From Candidatus Venteria ishoeyi (GTDB lineage: Bacteria > Pseudomonadota > Gammaproteobacteria > Beggiatoales > Beggiatoaceae): a DNA stretch of 64,000 bases. The translations under genes were made by a program, and so were the position numbers. The stretch lies in the NCBI RefSeq assembly GCF_030378065.1, contig NZ_JAUCGJ010000011.1:1-64000 (forward strand), written 5' to 3'. Shown here one piece after another: positions 7,884 to 17,545 of this stretch. The notes under the pieces are model-generated. The model ran no database searches and was not told the origin of the DNA. It saw only the letters and a list, made by a program, of their open reading frames with translations. Positions within the stretch are counted from its first letter, which is position 1. Every line of letters begins with the position of its first letter.

Positions 7884-9202
7884 TGTTGTTTCTCTTCAGC
7901 AGTGATGTCAGTATCAGCTTCAGAAAATAATGCAACATTTTCCAGCCAGCCTGAAGCATGCAAACGCGCCAAGTTCTGGCTTTTTAATACCTCTTCAATA
8001 TCAGGAAGGGTACTGATACGTTTTACTCTGGAATCCGGGGTATCTTCATTACGGTAAATAAGCAAGGCATCGTTGCCTACTTCCTTATTAAGAAAAGTCA
8101 ACATGACCGGGTTATGGGTTGTGCATATCACCTGAATTTGTTGCTGCTGACAAACTTGCTGAATCAATTGCAGCAACAAACGCAAACGTGTAGGGTGAAT
8201 ACCATTATCAAATTCTTCAAAAAAATAGATTTGCCCTGAGTCTGGATTTAATAAAGCAGTAACTAAGGCCAGAAATCTCAATGTACCATCACTGGCGCTC
8301 AGCGCAGAAATTGTATGTCCATTGGATTCTATAAAATAAACAAGTAGCTCTCCAGAGTGATCTGTTTCAAATTTAAAATCTATAACGTCCATCGGCGTGA
8401 GCGCGTCCAGCCAATCAAGTAAGGTTAATTTAAGATTTTTATCCTGACAAATGCTAAAAAGCACCGATGAAAAATTCTCCCCCCTGTCCCCAAGTATTTT
8501 TGCACCTGGTATAGAAGGCTGACGAACTGTATCAGGATCAAGATCAAGAAAACGAATATGCTCTAACGCTTTTAGAACTTCTGTGCAAGCGTGTTGTGCT
8601 TTTTCTGGCTCTTTTTCGCGTTTACAAAGCTGGGATAATACTGGACGATCAGAATAAAAGTCAGATATTTTACCTTTAGCGTCATATTCACCACCTCTTG
8701 GATAAGCAATACGAATAAAGTCCGTTTTATCTTGTGTTATAAATGCCCCTTTAAGACTTGAACTCCATATCGGCTCTCTTGTGGACAGCGATGTTTTTTC
8801 AGCTCTTGTTTCAATATCCAGGGACTCCCCTATAATTTTGGGTTCTTGATACTTATTTGATAACTCAATAATTACTTGGTAATGATATTCAGAATAAATA
8901 CCTTTCGGTGAATACGCTTTTCTGATTACGCATTTAATTTTAAATACCGATTGTCCTTGAAAACCAGCTTCGCGAATACCTCCCCGGATACCCTTCCATT
9001 GCAATATACCATCTGGATTTGTTTTTTTTCCAAGGATTTCGACCAAGGTATAACCCAGGCCAATACCATGGAGAAAACGTAAAGCATCCCTTAGGTTGCT
9101 TTTTCCTGATGCATTGGTGCCAACAATAACAACTATATGACCAAAGTTGATTTCTACTTCTTTGAAACTTTTAAAATTTACCAGGTTGATTTGTGTCAAC
9201 AT
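7880..9202 (-). CDS. AAA/OLD-type ABC-like ATPase
   Basis: A 440-residue SMC/RecF-like ATPase. It has Walker A GTNASGKSN (residues 28-36), a signature-like LSASDGTLRFLAL, Walker B IYFFEEFDNGIHP and the switch His in VICTTHNPVM. I start it at ATG 9202, because MLTQINLVNFKSFKEVEINF is the normal N-terminus of this family and GGGG lies just upstream. The longer frame (to 9319) begins inside a REP-like repeat. It forms a two-gene unit with the TOPRIM-like gene (ATGA overlap). Such ATPase-nuclease pairs are commonly phage-defence modules. It lies downstream of metG on the same strand with no other link to it. Confidence 0.8.
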   Translation of the reverse strand: MLTQINLVNFKSFKEVEINFGHIVVIVGTNASGKSNLRDALRFLHGIGLGYTLVEILGKKTNPDGILQWKGIRGGIREAGFQGQSVFKIKCVIRKAYSPKGIYSEYHYQVIIELSNKYQEPKIIGESLDIETRAEKTSLSTREPIWSSSLKGAFITQDKTDFIRIAYPRGGEYDAKGKISDFYSDRPVLSQLCKREKEPEKAQHACTEVLKALEHIRFLDLDPDTVRQPSIPGAKILGDRGENFSSVLFSICQDKNLKLTLLDWLDALTPMDVIDFKFETDHSGELLVYFIESNGHTISALSASDGTLRFLALVTALLNPDSGQIYFFEEFDNGIHPTRLRLLLQLIQQVCQQQQIQVICTTHNPVMLTFLNKEVGNDALLIYRNEDTPDSRVKRISTLPDIEEVLKSQNLARLHASGWLENVALFSEADTDITAEEKQQ

Positions 9203-9247
9203 GTTAAACCCCATCCACTTTGAAATCGACAAAAATATTCTATTAAT

Positions 9248-9317
9248 GTCATACCTGTGCAAGCAGGTATCCAGTCGCTGTTCACGAGGGCTGGATTCCT
9301 GTCTGCACGGGAATGAC
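9248..9317. repeat. REP-like hairpin repeat
   Basis: Arms GTCATACCTGTGCAAGCAGG-TATCCAG and CTGGATTCCTGTCTGCAC-GGGAATGAC pair with a few mismatches around about 16 bp. Similar 'GTCATnCC...GGnATGAC' palindromes are scattered between genes in many proteobacteria. It lies between metG and the ATPase gene and may terminate metG transcription. Confidence 0.7.
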
Positions 9318-9347
9318 AAAAACTGTGGTTTTCAACTTAGACAGGGT

Positions 9348-11399
9348 TTATTTCACCTGCATCCCCGGCATTGCTCCTGCGTCTGGACTGAGCAGAAAGA
9401 TATTTTCCCCACCAGGGCCAGCAGCCAGCACCATACCTTCAGACACACCGAAACGCATTTTCCGTGGTGCCAGATTCGCTACCATGACAGTCAGTTTGCC
9501 TTCCAGCACTTTGGGATCGGGATACGCCTGACGAATACCGGCAAACACATTGCAGGTGTTTTCTTCGCCCACATTTAAGGTCAGGCGCAGTAATTTATCC
9601 GCACCTTCAACCAGTTCAGCCTGGATGATTTCAGCAATGCGCAAATCGGTTTGTGCAAAGGTATCGTAATCAACAATGGGTTTCAGGGGCGCGACTGATT
9701 TTTCTGCACTGTTTGCCGCTGCTTTAGGCTGCTGGGTAGCGGCTTGTTCAATTTCCCGTTGTTCCGCTTTAGAGGTCTCCAGCATGGCTTCAATCTGTTG
9801 CGGTTGCAGGCGCGTCATCAGCGGTTTGAAGGTGTGGATAAAGCTGTCGAGCAAAGGTTCTGGCTGCCAGACCACCGCTGCATCCAGAAAATCTTCCACC
9901 TGATTGGTCATTTTTGGCAAAATGGGTTGTAAATAGCCCATCAAGACCCGAAATAAATTTAAGCCCTGGGTGCAAATCGCTTGCAGTTGCGCTTCCTGGC
10001 CTTCCTGCTTGGCAATCACCCAGGGTTTGTGATGATCAATATACTGGTTGGCGCGATCCGCTAAGGCCATGATCTCGCGCACGGCATGACTGTATTCACG
10101 TTGTTCATAGGCTTTGGCAATGGCATCGCCTTCGCCAATAAACGCCTGATACAACTCACTGTCATGTAATTGTGGAGCCAGTCGGCCCTGAAAACGTTTG
10201 CTGATAAAACCCGCGCAACGGCTGGCGATATTCACCACTTTGCCAACCAGGTCGGCATTGACGCGCTGGCTGAAGTCTTCCAGATTGAGGTCGATGTCAT
10301 CCACGCCACTGCCCAGCTTGGCGGCAAAATAATAACGCAGATATTCAGGATTAAGATGTTTCAGATAACTGCTGGCGGTGATAAAGGTACCGCGTGATTT
10401 GGACATTTTCTGTCCGTCCACAGTCAGGAATCCATGCACAAAAACTGCGCTGGGTTTACGAAAACCACTGCCGCTGAGCATTGCAGGCCAGAACAGGGAG
10501 TGAAAATAAATAATGTCTTTACCGATAAAATGATATAGCTCGGCTTTGCTATCCTTATCCCAGTAGGTATCAAAATCAATGCCTTCACGGTCACACAGAT
10601 TTTTGAAGCTGGCGATATAACCCACGGGCGCATCCAGCCAGACATAAAAATATTTGCCCGGTTGTTCCGGGATTTCAAAACCAAAATAAGGCGCATCGCG
10701 GGAGATGTCCCAGGATTGCAGGCCGGTTTCAAACCATTCCTGTAATTTACGCTCAACTGCGGGTTGTAAGGTACCGCTGCTGATCCATTTTTTTAACATT
10801 GGCTCGAAATCTGCGAGCGAAATAAAAAAATGTTCGGATTCTTTGGTAATTGGTGTCGCACCGGAAATCGCAGAGACCGGGTTAATTAATTCAGTGGGAG
10901 AATAGGTGGCACCGCAGGCTTCGCAGTTGTCGCCATATTGATCCTCAGCTTTGCAGCGTGGACAGGTACCACGAATAAAACGATCAGGTAAAAATATACC
11001 TTTTTCGGGATCATAGGCCTGTTCAATGGTTTTTGTATGAACATAACCCTGGGCTTGCAGGCGGATATAAATTTTTTCAACTATTGCCTGATTTTCCGGC
11101 GAGTGGGTAGAATAATAGTTATCAAAATTGATTAGGAAACCGGCAAAATCCCCTTTATGCTGGCGACTGCTTCTGGAAATCAGCGCCTCAGGGGTGATAC
11201 CTTCCTGCTGGGCGCGTAGCATGATCGGTGTGCCATGCGCATCATCAGCACAAACATAATAACAAGTTTGACCATGAAGCTTTTGGAAGCGCACCCAGAT
11301 ATCAGTTTGGATATATTCAACCAAGTGACCAATATGGATAGGGCCATTTGCATAAGGCAAGGCACTCGTTACAAGAATGTTTCTATGTGTTTCAGACAT
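9348..11399 (-). CDS. metG: Methionyl-tRNA synthetase
   Basis: A class I aminoacyl-tRNA synthetase that charges tRNA-Met. The HIGH motif is at residues 22-25 (ANGPIHIGH) and KMSKS near 330 (GQKMSKSRG). The zinc-binding insertion [17 protein letters not shown] marks the two-knuckle bacterial type. The C-terminal tRNA-binding OB-fold (about 575-683, [20 protein letters not shown]) mediates dimerisation and is joined by an Ala/Gln-rich linker. The length of 683 is close to E. coli MetG (677). It is divergent from the hybrid kinase at 11536, with a 136-bp shared promoter region. Confidence 0.98.
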   Translation of the reverse strand: MSETHRNILVTSALPYANGPIHIGHLVEYIQTDIWVRFQKLHGQTCYYVCADDAHGTPIMLRAQQEGITPEALISRSSRQHKGDFAGFLINFDNYYSTHSPENQAIVEKIYIRLQAQGYVHTKTIEQAYDPEKGIFLPDRFIRGTCPRCKAEDQYGDNCEACGATYSPTELINPVSAISGATPITKESEHFFISLADFEPMLKKWISSGTLQPAVERKLQEWFETGLQSWDISRDAPYFGFEIPEQPGKYFYVWLDAPVGYIASFKNLCDREGIDFDTYWDKDSKAELYHFIGKDIIYFHSLFWPAMLSGSGFRKPSAVFVHGFLTVDGQKMSKSRGTFITASSYLKHLNPEYLRYYFAAKLGSGVDDIDLNLEDFSQRVNADLVGKVVNIASRCAGFISKRFQGRLAPQLHDSELYQAFIGEGDAIAKAYEQREYSHAVREIMALADRANQYIDHHKPWVIAKQEGQEAQLQAICTQGLNLFRVLMGYLQPILPKMTNQVEDFLDAAVVWQPEPLLDSFIHTFKPLMTRLQPQQIEAMLETSKAEQREIEQAATQQPKAAANSAEKSVAPLKPIVDYDTFAQTDLRIAEIIQAELVEGADKLLRLTLNVGEENTCNVFAGIRQAYPDPKVLEGKLTVMVANLAPRKMRFGVSEGMVLAAGPGGENIFLLSPDAGAMPGMQVK

Positions 11400-11535
11400 G
11401 ATAAAATATTGAACCGGAATTAAATGAAGGGAAAATAGAGCCAGAACAGCATGACCTTCAGTTTACTTTAACTATACTTTAGTGATAGAGGTAAACTGAT
11501 ATTAATGCACAGTTTTAGTATATCATTATTAAAAA

Positions 11536-14500
11536 ATGAAGAGAGTGATGAAAAAAAAATTTTCTGGTTTTTCGAATATTTATACCACGGGCTTAAGTGC
11601 TTTCATCCTGCTATTGCTGGTTTTTGTGCTGCTATGGACAAGTAGTATCCGTCTGGAAAATTTTGAAGCAGGTCAGAAGTTTATTGTCAAAAGCACAATG
11701 ACGGGCATCGTTAATCAAATCACCCTGCATCTACAAAGTCAGCAGCATCAATTATCTTTGTTTTCCCGCCACCACGCAAAATTGCTCGCGCAGTTAGCCG
11801 ATACTCCCGATAATGCCCAGCAACACACGTATTTATCTGCCTTGATTAAAGATTATTTTCCCACCTCGCAAACCTTTAATCTTTCCGCTCAGGATGGCAA
11901 GCCTTTACTTAATTTTGTTGAAAAAACATCAGTTGCCACAGGAGAAGCGGTTAATGATTCCGCTAACAAGTCAATGCATCCCTGCGAGGAACGTTTACCC
12001 TTGTTTGCCGAGCAACCTGATTTACCTTTGCAGATTTCTTCTCACCCCCCCCGGTATTCCATGGATTTGTTAATCCCCTGGTCTTATTCAAAAGCAAGCA
12101 ATAGCCTCACAGATAGTACGCATAAAATCCGGCAGGGGTTTTTATGTATCAGTTTTCAACCCACCTTATTAGCCCGTTTTTTACGCACAGGCAAATTACA
12201 TGGTTATGAAACACTGTTGCTGGATAAAAATAATCTCAAACGGATTGTGCTCAATTCACGTTATAGTTTGACCCGGCTTACGCAACAGGATTTATACCTG
12301 ACACCGGCACAACGCCGACAAATGGTTTTTTCAGTGCCGATTGCCGATAGTGATTGGCTTCTGGCGGCATTACAACCGCATTATCTGTTAGTGCAGAAAA
12401 AACAGGATATCTGGGATCAATCGGTTTTTATTTTTTCACTGTTTGCCGCTTTAATGTTAATGCTGTCAGTTTGGGCCAGACGCACAGAACAGCGCCGGGA
12501 TCAATTTGCCAATACTTTGCGTGAGCGCGAAGCGCAATATCGCACGATTGTGCAGGATCAAACCGAGTTAATCTGCCGCTTTCTGCCCAGTCGATGCATT
12601 ACTTTTGTCAACCATGCCTATTGCCAGTATGTTGGTAAAATAGAGCAAGACTTGCTTAACAGCTTGTTTGAACCAGAAATTTTTATTGAGGATCGCAGCG
12701 ATGTAGCCAATAAATTAAAACAATTAAGCCAGGGTCAGCCGCTGCTCACAGTTGAATATCGTATTGGCGAGCAGGAGCACTCAATCCGTTGGCAACAATG
12801 GACTTATCGCGCCTTATTTAATGAATATGGCGAAGTCAGTGAAATTCAGGCTGTGGGGCATGATATTACCGCCAGCAAACAAGTTGAAGCAACCCTGAAA
12901 AAAGCCAAAGAAAACGCTGAAATGGCGGCACGCGCCAAAAGTGAGTTTCTGGCAAATATGAGTCATGAAATTCGCACGCCGATGAATGGTGTGGTAGGCA
13001 TGGCAGAATTGCTGATGGGAACCCAGCTCACCAACAAACAACGGGAATACACCTCAACCATTGATCGCAGCGCCCATGCCTTATTAACTTTAATCAATGA
13101 TCTGTTGGACTTTTCCAAAATTGAAGCAGGCAAGCTGACCTTAGACCCACTACCCTGTGATCTGGAAACAGTGATTTTAGATGTGGTGCGTTTGTTAAAT
13201 ATGGGCGCAGGGGCAAAAAACCTGGAACTGCTGATTAATGTTTCTCCTGACGTGCCGCGCGGTGTCGTCGTTGACGCAGGCCGTTTACGTCAGATATTAA
13301 CCAACCTGGTAGGCAATGCCATTAAATTTACGGCAAAAGGCCATATACTGATTCAGGTTAAATTAGACAAACAGTTTTCTGATATATCTCTGGAACACTT
13401 GGCGATTTCTTTTGAAGTGATTGATACGGGTATCGGTATTTCCAAAGATCAACTTTCCCGGATATTTGAAGCCTTCACTCAGGGGGATACCTCAACCACG
13501 CGCAGGTTTGGGGGAACCGGGTTGGGTTTGAGTATCAGTCATCAGTTGATTTCATTAATGGGTGGAAAAATCAACGTCCGCAGCGAACTGGGACAAGGTT
13601 CCAATTTTTTCTTTACCTTGCCACTGGAAGTGATTGAGTTACCCACTGCTAACTATGTCCAGCAGCCGCATATTGTATTACGAGACTCCAGAATTCTGGT
13701 GGTTGATGACAATTCGGTGAATCGGAAAATATACCAACAACAACTGGCGGCAACCGGTGCGCGTTGTGATGTGGTGGGTGATGGTGAAATGGCCTTGCAT
13801 TATTTGCGGGAAGCGCAACGAGAGCAGAACCCTTATTGGCTGGCAATTCTGGATTATCAGATGCCGGATATGGATGGCAGACAACTGGGGCTGAAAATCA
13901 AACAGGAAAGTCTGCTGAAAAATACCTGCCTGGTATTATTATCTTCGGTGGCAAATTTTCCAAATAGCCAGAAATTAAGCACACAGGGCTTTTCTTCCGC
14001 TTTTTTAAAGCCGCTACCCATGAAACAATTACACGAAAGCCTGGAAGTATTATACGCCGCTTGGCAGGCTGCGGGAGAGCAGGCACCGGAATGGATTTCG
14101 TTGATGCAAGATCCGCTGTCTCAAGCATTACCGGGAGCCAACACCGATAATGCTGCCGCCCTGTCCACAGGCATCAACGAACAACTGGCAAATGACAGCA
14201 TTATCGAAGCCTATCCTGAAACCCGGGTATTGTTGGTTGAGGATAATGAAATCAATCGCGTGGTTGCCATTAATATGCTGGAGCAATTGCAATGTCCGGT
14301 GGAAATTGCAGTTAATGGTCTGGAGGCCATAGAAAGCTGGGAACAGGGCTTAACCGAAGCCCATCCCTATGACTTGATTTTAATGGATATTCAGATGCCA
14401 AAAATGGATGGCCTGGAAGCAACCCAGGTTATTCGCCAGAAAGCAGTGGAACATGAAACGCAGCATCATGTGATGATTATTGCGCTGACGGCTAATGCCA

Positions 14501-15051
14501 TGCAGGAAGATCAAGAAAAATGCCGGACGATTGGCATGGATGGTTATATTGTCAAACCTTTTAGTTTTGATCAGATCAAACAGGTATTTCAAGACTGGAG
14601 AAAACAGTACGGCACCCCCGATAATAGCGATAGCCTGCTGCAAAAATCAGCCGTGGATAAAAAACGCTTTCCCCCGCCTGAGGAAACGATTGAACAGTTT
14701 CCTGTATTTGATGCTGAACAATTACGCCTGATTGTTATTGGCAACCAGACATTACTTGAGCGAATTGTGGATGTTTTTCAAGAAGACAGCCAAAATCAAC
14801 TGGACACCTTAAAAGAACTTTTACAAAATAAGGATAAACCCAATGATATTCAGCGTTGCCTGCATTCACTAAAAGGTGAGAGTCGCAATGTCGGTGCAAT
14901 GGCTCTAGGTGAATTGGCCTGGCAAGGTGAGCAGGCAGCAAAGCACAAGGATTACCAACAGCTTGAACAACACTTACCCGCACTGACAGATGCACTGGAA
15001 ACATTGTTTAAAACCTGGAAAGCAATAGACTGGGAGCATTTTTTATCATGA
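11536..15051 (+). CDS. Membrane hybrid sensor kinase (PAS-HisKA-HATPase-REC-REC-HPt)
   Basis: An 1171-residue BarA/ArcB-like phosphorelay protein. A first membrane helix at about 17-36 and a second at about 294-312 bracket a ~260-residue periplasmic sensor region that I cannot match to a known fold. Then come a PAS domain (about 332-450), dimerisation domain with phospho-acceptor H477 (SHEIRTPMNG), and HATPase (N box GNAIKFT, G boxes DTGIGI and GGTGLGLS). Two receiver domains follow with D773 (LDYQMPDMDG) and D951 (MDIQMPKMDG), and an HPt domain ends the chain with H1110 (LHSLKGES). The complete relay lies in one chain, so output should pass from H1110 to a separate regulator. The stop overlaps the start of the next gene (ATGA). 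Confidence 0.93.
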   Translation: MKRVMKKKFSGFSNIYTTGLSAFILLLLVFVLLWTSSIRLENFEAGQKFIVKSTMTGIVNQITLHLQSQQHQLSLFSRHHAKLLAQLADTPDNAQQHTYLSALIKDYFPTSQTFNLSAQDGKPLLNFVEKTSVATGEAVNDSANKSMHPCEERLPLFAEQPDLPLQISSHPPRYSMDLLIPWSYSKASNSLTDSTHKIRQGFLCISFQPTLLARFLRTGKLHGYETLLLDKNNLKRIVLNSRYSLTRLTQQDLYLTPAQRRQMVFSVPIADSDWLLAALQPHYLLVQKKQDIWDQSVFIFSLFAALMLMLSVWARRTEQRRDQFANTLREREAQYRTIVQDQTELICRFLPSRCITFVNHAYCQYVGKIEQDLLNSLFEPEIFIEDRSDVANKLKQLSQGQPLLTVEYRIGEQEHSIRWQQWTYRALFNEYGEVSEIQAVGHDITASKQVEATLKKAKENAEMAARAKSEFLANMSHEIRTPMNGVVGMAELLMGTQLTNKQREYTSTIDRSAHALLTLINDLLDFSKIEAGKLTLDPLPCDLETVILDVVRLLNMGAGAKNLELLINVSPDVPRGVVVDAGRLRQILTNLVGNAIKFTAKGHILIQVKLDKQFSDISLEHLAISFEVIDTGIGISKDQLSRIFEAFTQGDTSTTRRFGGTGLGLSISHQLISLMGGKINVRSELGQGSNFFFTLPLEVIELPTANYVQQPHIVLRDSRILVVDDNSVNRKIYQQQLAATGARCDVVGDGEMALHYLREAQREQNPYWLAILDYQMPDMDGRQLGLKIKQESLLKNTCLVLLSSVANFPNSQKLSTQGFSSAFLKPLPMKQLHESLEVLYAAWQAAGEQAPEWISLMQDPLSQALPGANTDNAAALSTGINEQLANDSIIEAYPETRVLLVEDNEINRVVAINMLEQLQCPVEIAVNGLEAIESWEQGLTEAHPYDLILMDIQMPKMDGLEATQVIRQKAVEHETQHHVMIIALTANAMQEDQEKCRTIGMDGYIVKPFSFDQIKQVFQDWRKQYGTPDNSDSLLQKSAVDKKRFPPPEETIEQFPVFDAEQLRLIVIGNQTLLERIVDVFQEDSQNQLDTLKELLQNKDKPNDIQRCLHSLKGESRNVGAMALGELAWQGEQAAKHKDYQQLEQHLPALTDALETLFKTWKAIDWEHFLS

Positions 15052-16139
15052 AATTACTCATTGCAGAAGATGCCGCCACTTCCCGCATGATGCTGGAAGA
15101 ATGGGTGAAAGAATGGGGTTATGAGCCGGTTATTGCAGAAGATGGCGCAATGGCCTGGGATTATCTGAATCAAAGTCCGATTGAAACAATTCCCCGTTTG
15201 TTATTGGTGGACTGGATGATGCCAAATATGGACGGTCTGGAGTTATGCCAGCACATTAAAAACCACGAAAAATTTCCTTTTATTTATGTCATTTTACTGA
15301 CCAGTAAAAATGCCAAAGAAGATATTATTACCGGCCTGGATGCAGGGGCTGATGACTTTCTCAGTAAACCGATACAACCTGAAGAATTACGCAGTCGGCT
15401 GAACGTGGGCAACCGGATACTGGGCTACCAGCAACAACTCCTGGAACTGGATGAGCAGAAAAATAAATTTCTGGGCATGGCAGCGCATGATTTACGCAAT
15501 CCCCTCAGCTCAATTATGGGTTTCAGCCTGTTATTATTAGACACGCCATTAGAGGAAAGCAGTCGCCGGGAATTTCTCAATATTATTCACAAGGCCAGTC
15601 GAGAGATGCTGGTAACGGTTAATGAACTGCTGGATATCAGTGTCATTGAAAGTGGTCAGTTTGACTTACGCCTGGAACAACAGGATATTGCGCAACTACT
15701 ACAAGATCATATCCACTTAAATAGTCTTAATGCCCAGCAAAAAAATATTCAGATTCAACAGCAAGGCATTGAATCCCTGACAATGCGTTGTGACCCACAA
15801 CGCCTGGGACAAGTCATTGATAATTTATTAATCAATGCACTGAAATTTTCTCCCAAAGACAGTTGCATTATTGTGTCTTTAGAACAATTTGCAAATATGA
15901 TTGAAGTGTCTGTTCAGGATGAGGGTCCCGGCATTCCCGAAGAAGAACAAAAATATTTATTTGGTGAGTTTGCTACACTTAAACATCAAGACGTTGACCA
16001 AGATGCTGGTCATGATAAGCGTACAGGACTGGGCTTGGCTATCGTAAAAAAAATCCTTGCCGCGCACCAGGGTCATGTTGGCGTAGCATCAAAATCAGGT
16101 CATGGCAGTCGCTTTTATTTTCGTCTGCCTTTAGACTGA
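15048..16139 (+). CDS. Response regulator-histidine kinase fusion (REC-HisKA-HATPase)
   Basis: A 363-residue soluble protein with an N-terminal receiver (D55 in VDWMMPNMDG; Lys in FLSKP), then HisKA with H147 (AAHDLRNPLSS) and HATPase (NLLINALKF, DEGPGIP, TGLGLAIV). It has no membrane segment and no DNA-binding output. It overlaps the upstream hybrid kinase by four bases. The simplest reading is that H1110 of the upstream HPt domain phosphorylates D55, which then tunes the second kinase. The final DNA-binding or enzymatic output must be encoded elsewhere. The pentapeptide gene starts 44 bp downstream. Confidence 0.9.
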   Translation: MKLLIAEDAATSRMMLEEWVKEWGYEPVIAEDGAMAWDYLNQSPIETIPRLLLVDWMMPNMDGLELCQHIKNHEKFPFIYVILLTSKNAKEDIITGLDAGADDFLSKPIQPEELRSRLNVGNRILGYQQQLLELDEQKNKFLGMAAHDLRNPLSSIMGFSLLLLDTPLEESSRREFLNIIHKASREMLVTVNELLDISVIESGQFDLRLEQQDIAQLLQDHIHLNSLNAQQKNIQIQQQGIESLTMRCDPQRLGQVIDNLLINALKFSPKDSCIIVSLEQFANMIEVSVQDEGPGIPEEEQKYLFGEFATLKHQDVDQDAGHDKRTGLGLAIVKKILAAHQGHVGVASKSGHGSRFYFRLPLD

Positions 16140-16183
16140 AAAATATCTTTATCACAAGTTACCCTAACTAAGAGAACACGATT

Positions 16184-16663
16184 ATGAACCATCAAATGAC
16201 TGTTTTATTTATGAGTTTTGTACTCAGTCCCTTGTGTTTTGCAGAGTCAACAGTAGCGCCGGAAACAGCACCCATGCAAATTAAACAAGCTGCAAAACCG
16301 GCACAGGATAAAAATGCAAATCGACAACAATTGCTGCAAAGCAAAGCCTGTCAGGAATGCGATCTGTCAGGCATGGATCTCAGTGGTTTGGATTTAACAG
16401 CAGCCAACTTAAACAGCGCAATTTTAAAAAATGTAAATCTCAAGGGGGCAAACCTGGAAGGCGCTGACCTTAGCGGGGCAAATCTGGAAGGTGCAGACTT
16501 AAGTGCTGCGAAACTTAAAGGTGCGGTTTTATTTAATACTATTTTATATAAAGCCAAGCTGGAAGGCACAGATTTATCTGATCGCTCTGCAACGGAAATC
16601 AAGGAAATGACCAGTAAACCGGTGCAAACACCGCCTGTTACCAGTCGTGGCATTCGTGGTTAA
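16184..16663 (+). CDS. Exported pentapeptide-repeat protein, short
   Basis: A 159-residue protein with signal peptide (MNHQMTVLFMSFVLSPLCFA), a Gln/Ala-rich helical linker, then one pentapeptide block opened by C56/C59 (ACQECDLSG) and running to about residue 130 (ANLEGADLSGANLEGADLSA). The tail (about 135-159) is Pro/Thr-rich. It shares signal peptide, CxxC cap and repeat layout with the pair at 1559-3246. Position just after the two-kinase operon suggests co-transcription, but no functional link is shown. The upstream ribosome binding site is weak (AAGAGA). Confidence 0.83.
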   Translation: MNHQMTVLFMSFVLSPLCFAESTVAPETAPMQIKQAAKPAQDKNANRQQLLQSKACQECDLSGMDLSGLDLTAANLNSAILKNVNLKGANLEGADLSGANLEGADLSAAKLKGAVLFNTILYKAKLEGTDLSDRSATEIKEMTSKPVQTPPVTSRGIRG

Positions 16664-16668
16664 AATCA

Positions 16669-16832
16669 TAGGAACGAGGATGAAATAAGAACCGAAACCG
16701 GGCGCAGAATTTTTGTTCATTTTCAAGGCATGAAAACAGGCGCACAAGCAGCTTATGTCACAGTTTTCATAACGCAGAAAATGGAGAAAAAGGCCAGCCT
16801 GGTTTCGGGAATTATAAAATCCTCGTTCCTAA
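16669..16832. repeat. Dispersed palindromic element, full copy, inverted
   Basis: The ends TAGGAACGAGGAT and ATCCTCGTTCCTA pair perfectly. It is in the opposite orientation to the other full copies, and its core arms are ATGAAAACAGG and CACAGTTTTCAT. The end sequence AACGAG/CTCGTT differs from GTGAG/CTCAC in the copies at 6095 and 44944, with both arms changed together. Confidence 0.85.
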
Positions 16833-16849
16833 ACTCAGCCCTGGTATTG

Positions 16850-16987
16850 TTATTCTGTATCGTCTTTTTTACCGCTGCGTATGATAAAGAAAATAGTTAA
16901 CACAACAACAACTAAAGTTGAAAAACCAATAGTAAATAAAGATAACTGACCAATTGGATCTTTTAATAAAATATCAAGTATAGGCAT
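16850..16987 (-). CDS. 45-residue single-span membrane protein (DUF3149-like)
   Basis: A short open frame read on the minus strand: MPILDILLKDPIGQLSLFTI followed by a hydrophobic helix (GFSTLVVVVLTIFFII) and a charged tail (RSGKKDDTE). A near-perfect ribosome binding site, GAGGAG, lies eight bases ahead of the ATG. The pattern 'DPxGxLSL' plus one helix and a basic C-terminus resembles small DUF3149-type membrane proteins of proteobacteria. The family assignment is from memory. It is isolated, and convergent with the pentapeptide gene across the repeat at 16669. The function is unknown. Confidence 0.7.
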   Translation of the reverse strand: MPILDILLKDPIGQLSLFTIGFSTLVVVVLTIFFIIRSGKKDDTE

Positions 16988-17545
16988 CGTTATATTCTCC
17001 TCAAAGTTGAGCATTCATGTCATTGCACAAATACCGGAAAAATACATTCAATATGAATGTTGTTAAAAATTTCACTGTATTTGAATCGCTTTATTATAAC
17101 AAAATTTACAAGGGTATAGCGTGGGCAAAATCAGTGAAATATGACTGCATCAAACATGATTCTTTGCTAGCAAAATAGCATTCACCTCATAACTTCGTAG
17201 ATATTATCAAATGTTAATGATAATTGTAACAAAATACGAGCGGCTTGTTACGTCAAGGTGTAAAATCTATCCAGCAACGAGGGGGAGTTCGCATTGTGCC
17301 AAATAAAAACACTAAAAATACGCTTCAATTAAAAAATTCAGACATGTAACAAGCCTGACATAGTAGAATGCCTTTGCACTTTCCCGATTGGCTGCCTGAG
17401 TTTGGTGTCAGTTTCTTTTAGCCACTGCCTGGCTGAAGACCGCTTCCAGTTCACACCATTTATTGATAATGTATGCTAAATTTGAGTATTTTTACTTAAA
17501 AAACCTTACCTTGAGTTCAGGTGTTGAGTTACCTGCAAAGTAGTT
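16988..17545. other. Intergenic region ahead of pgsA and the small membrane gene
   Basis: About 560 bp with no open frame I can support. It is AT-rich at 17030-17130, which suits a promoter for the minus-strand small gene. A GATAAT-type palindrome at about 17212-17233 (ATGTTAATGATAATTGTAAC) loosely resembles a Fur box. Around 17390-17460 is GC-richer sequence that partly recurs after ntrC (21913 onward, 'GAGTTTGGTGT'), so it may be repeat-derived. Confidence 0.4.

Noticed and set aside
9203-9319. N-terminal extension of the ATPase gene to 9319
   Set aside because: The extension is translated REP-like repeat sequence. The family start and ribosome binding site are at 9202.
17212-17233. Fur box ahead of pgsA
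   Set aside because: It is only a loose GATAAT match in AT-rich DNA, with no iron-related gene next to it.
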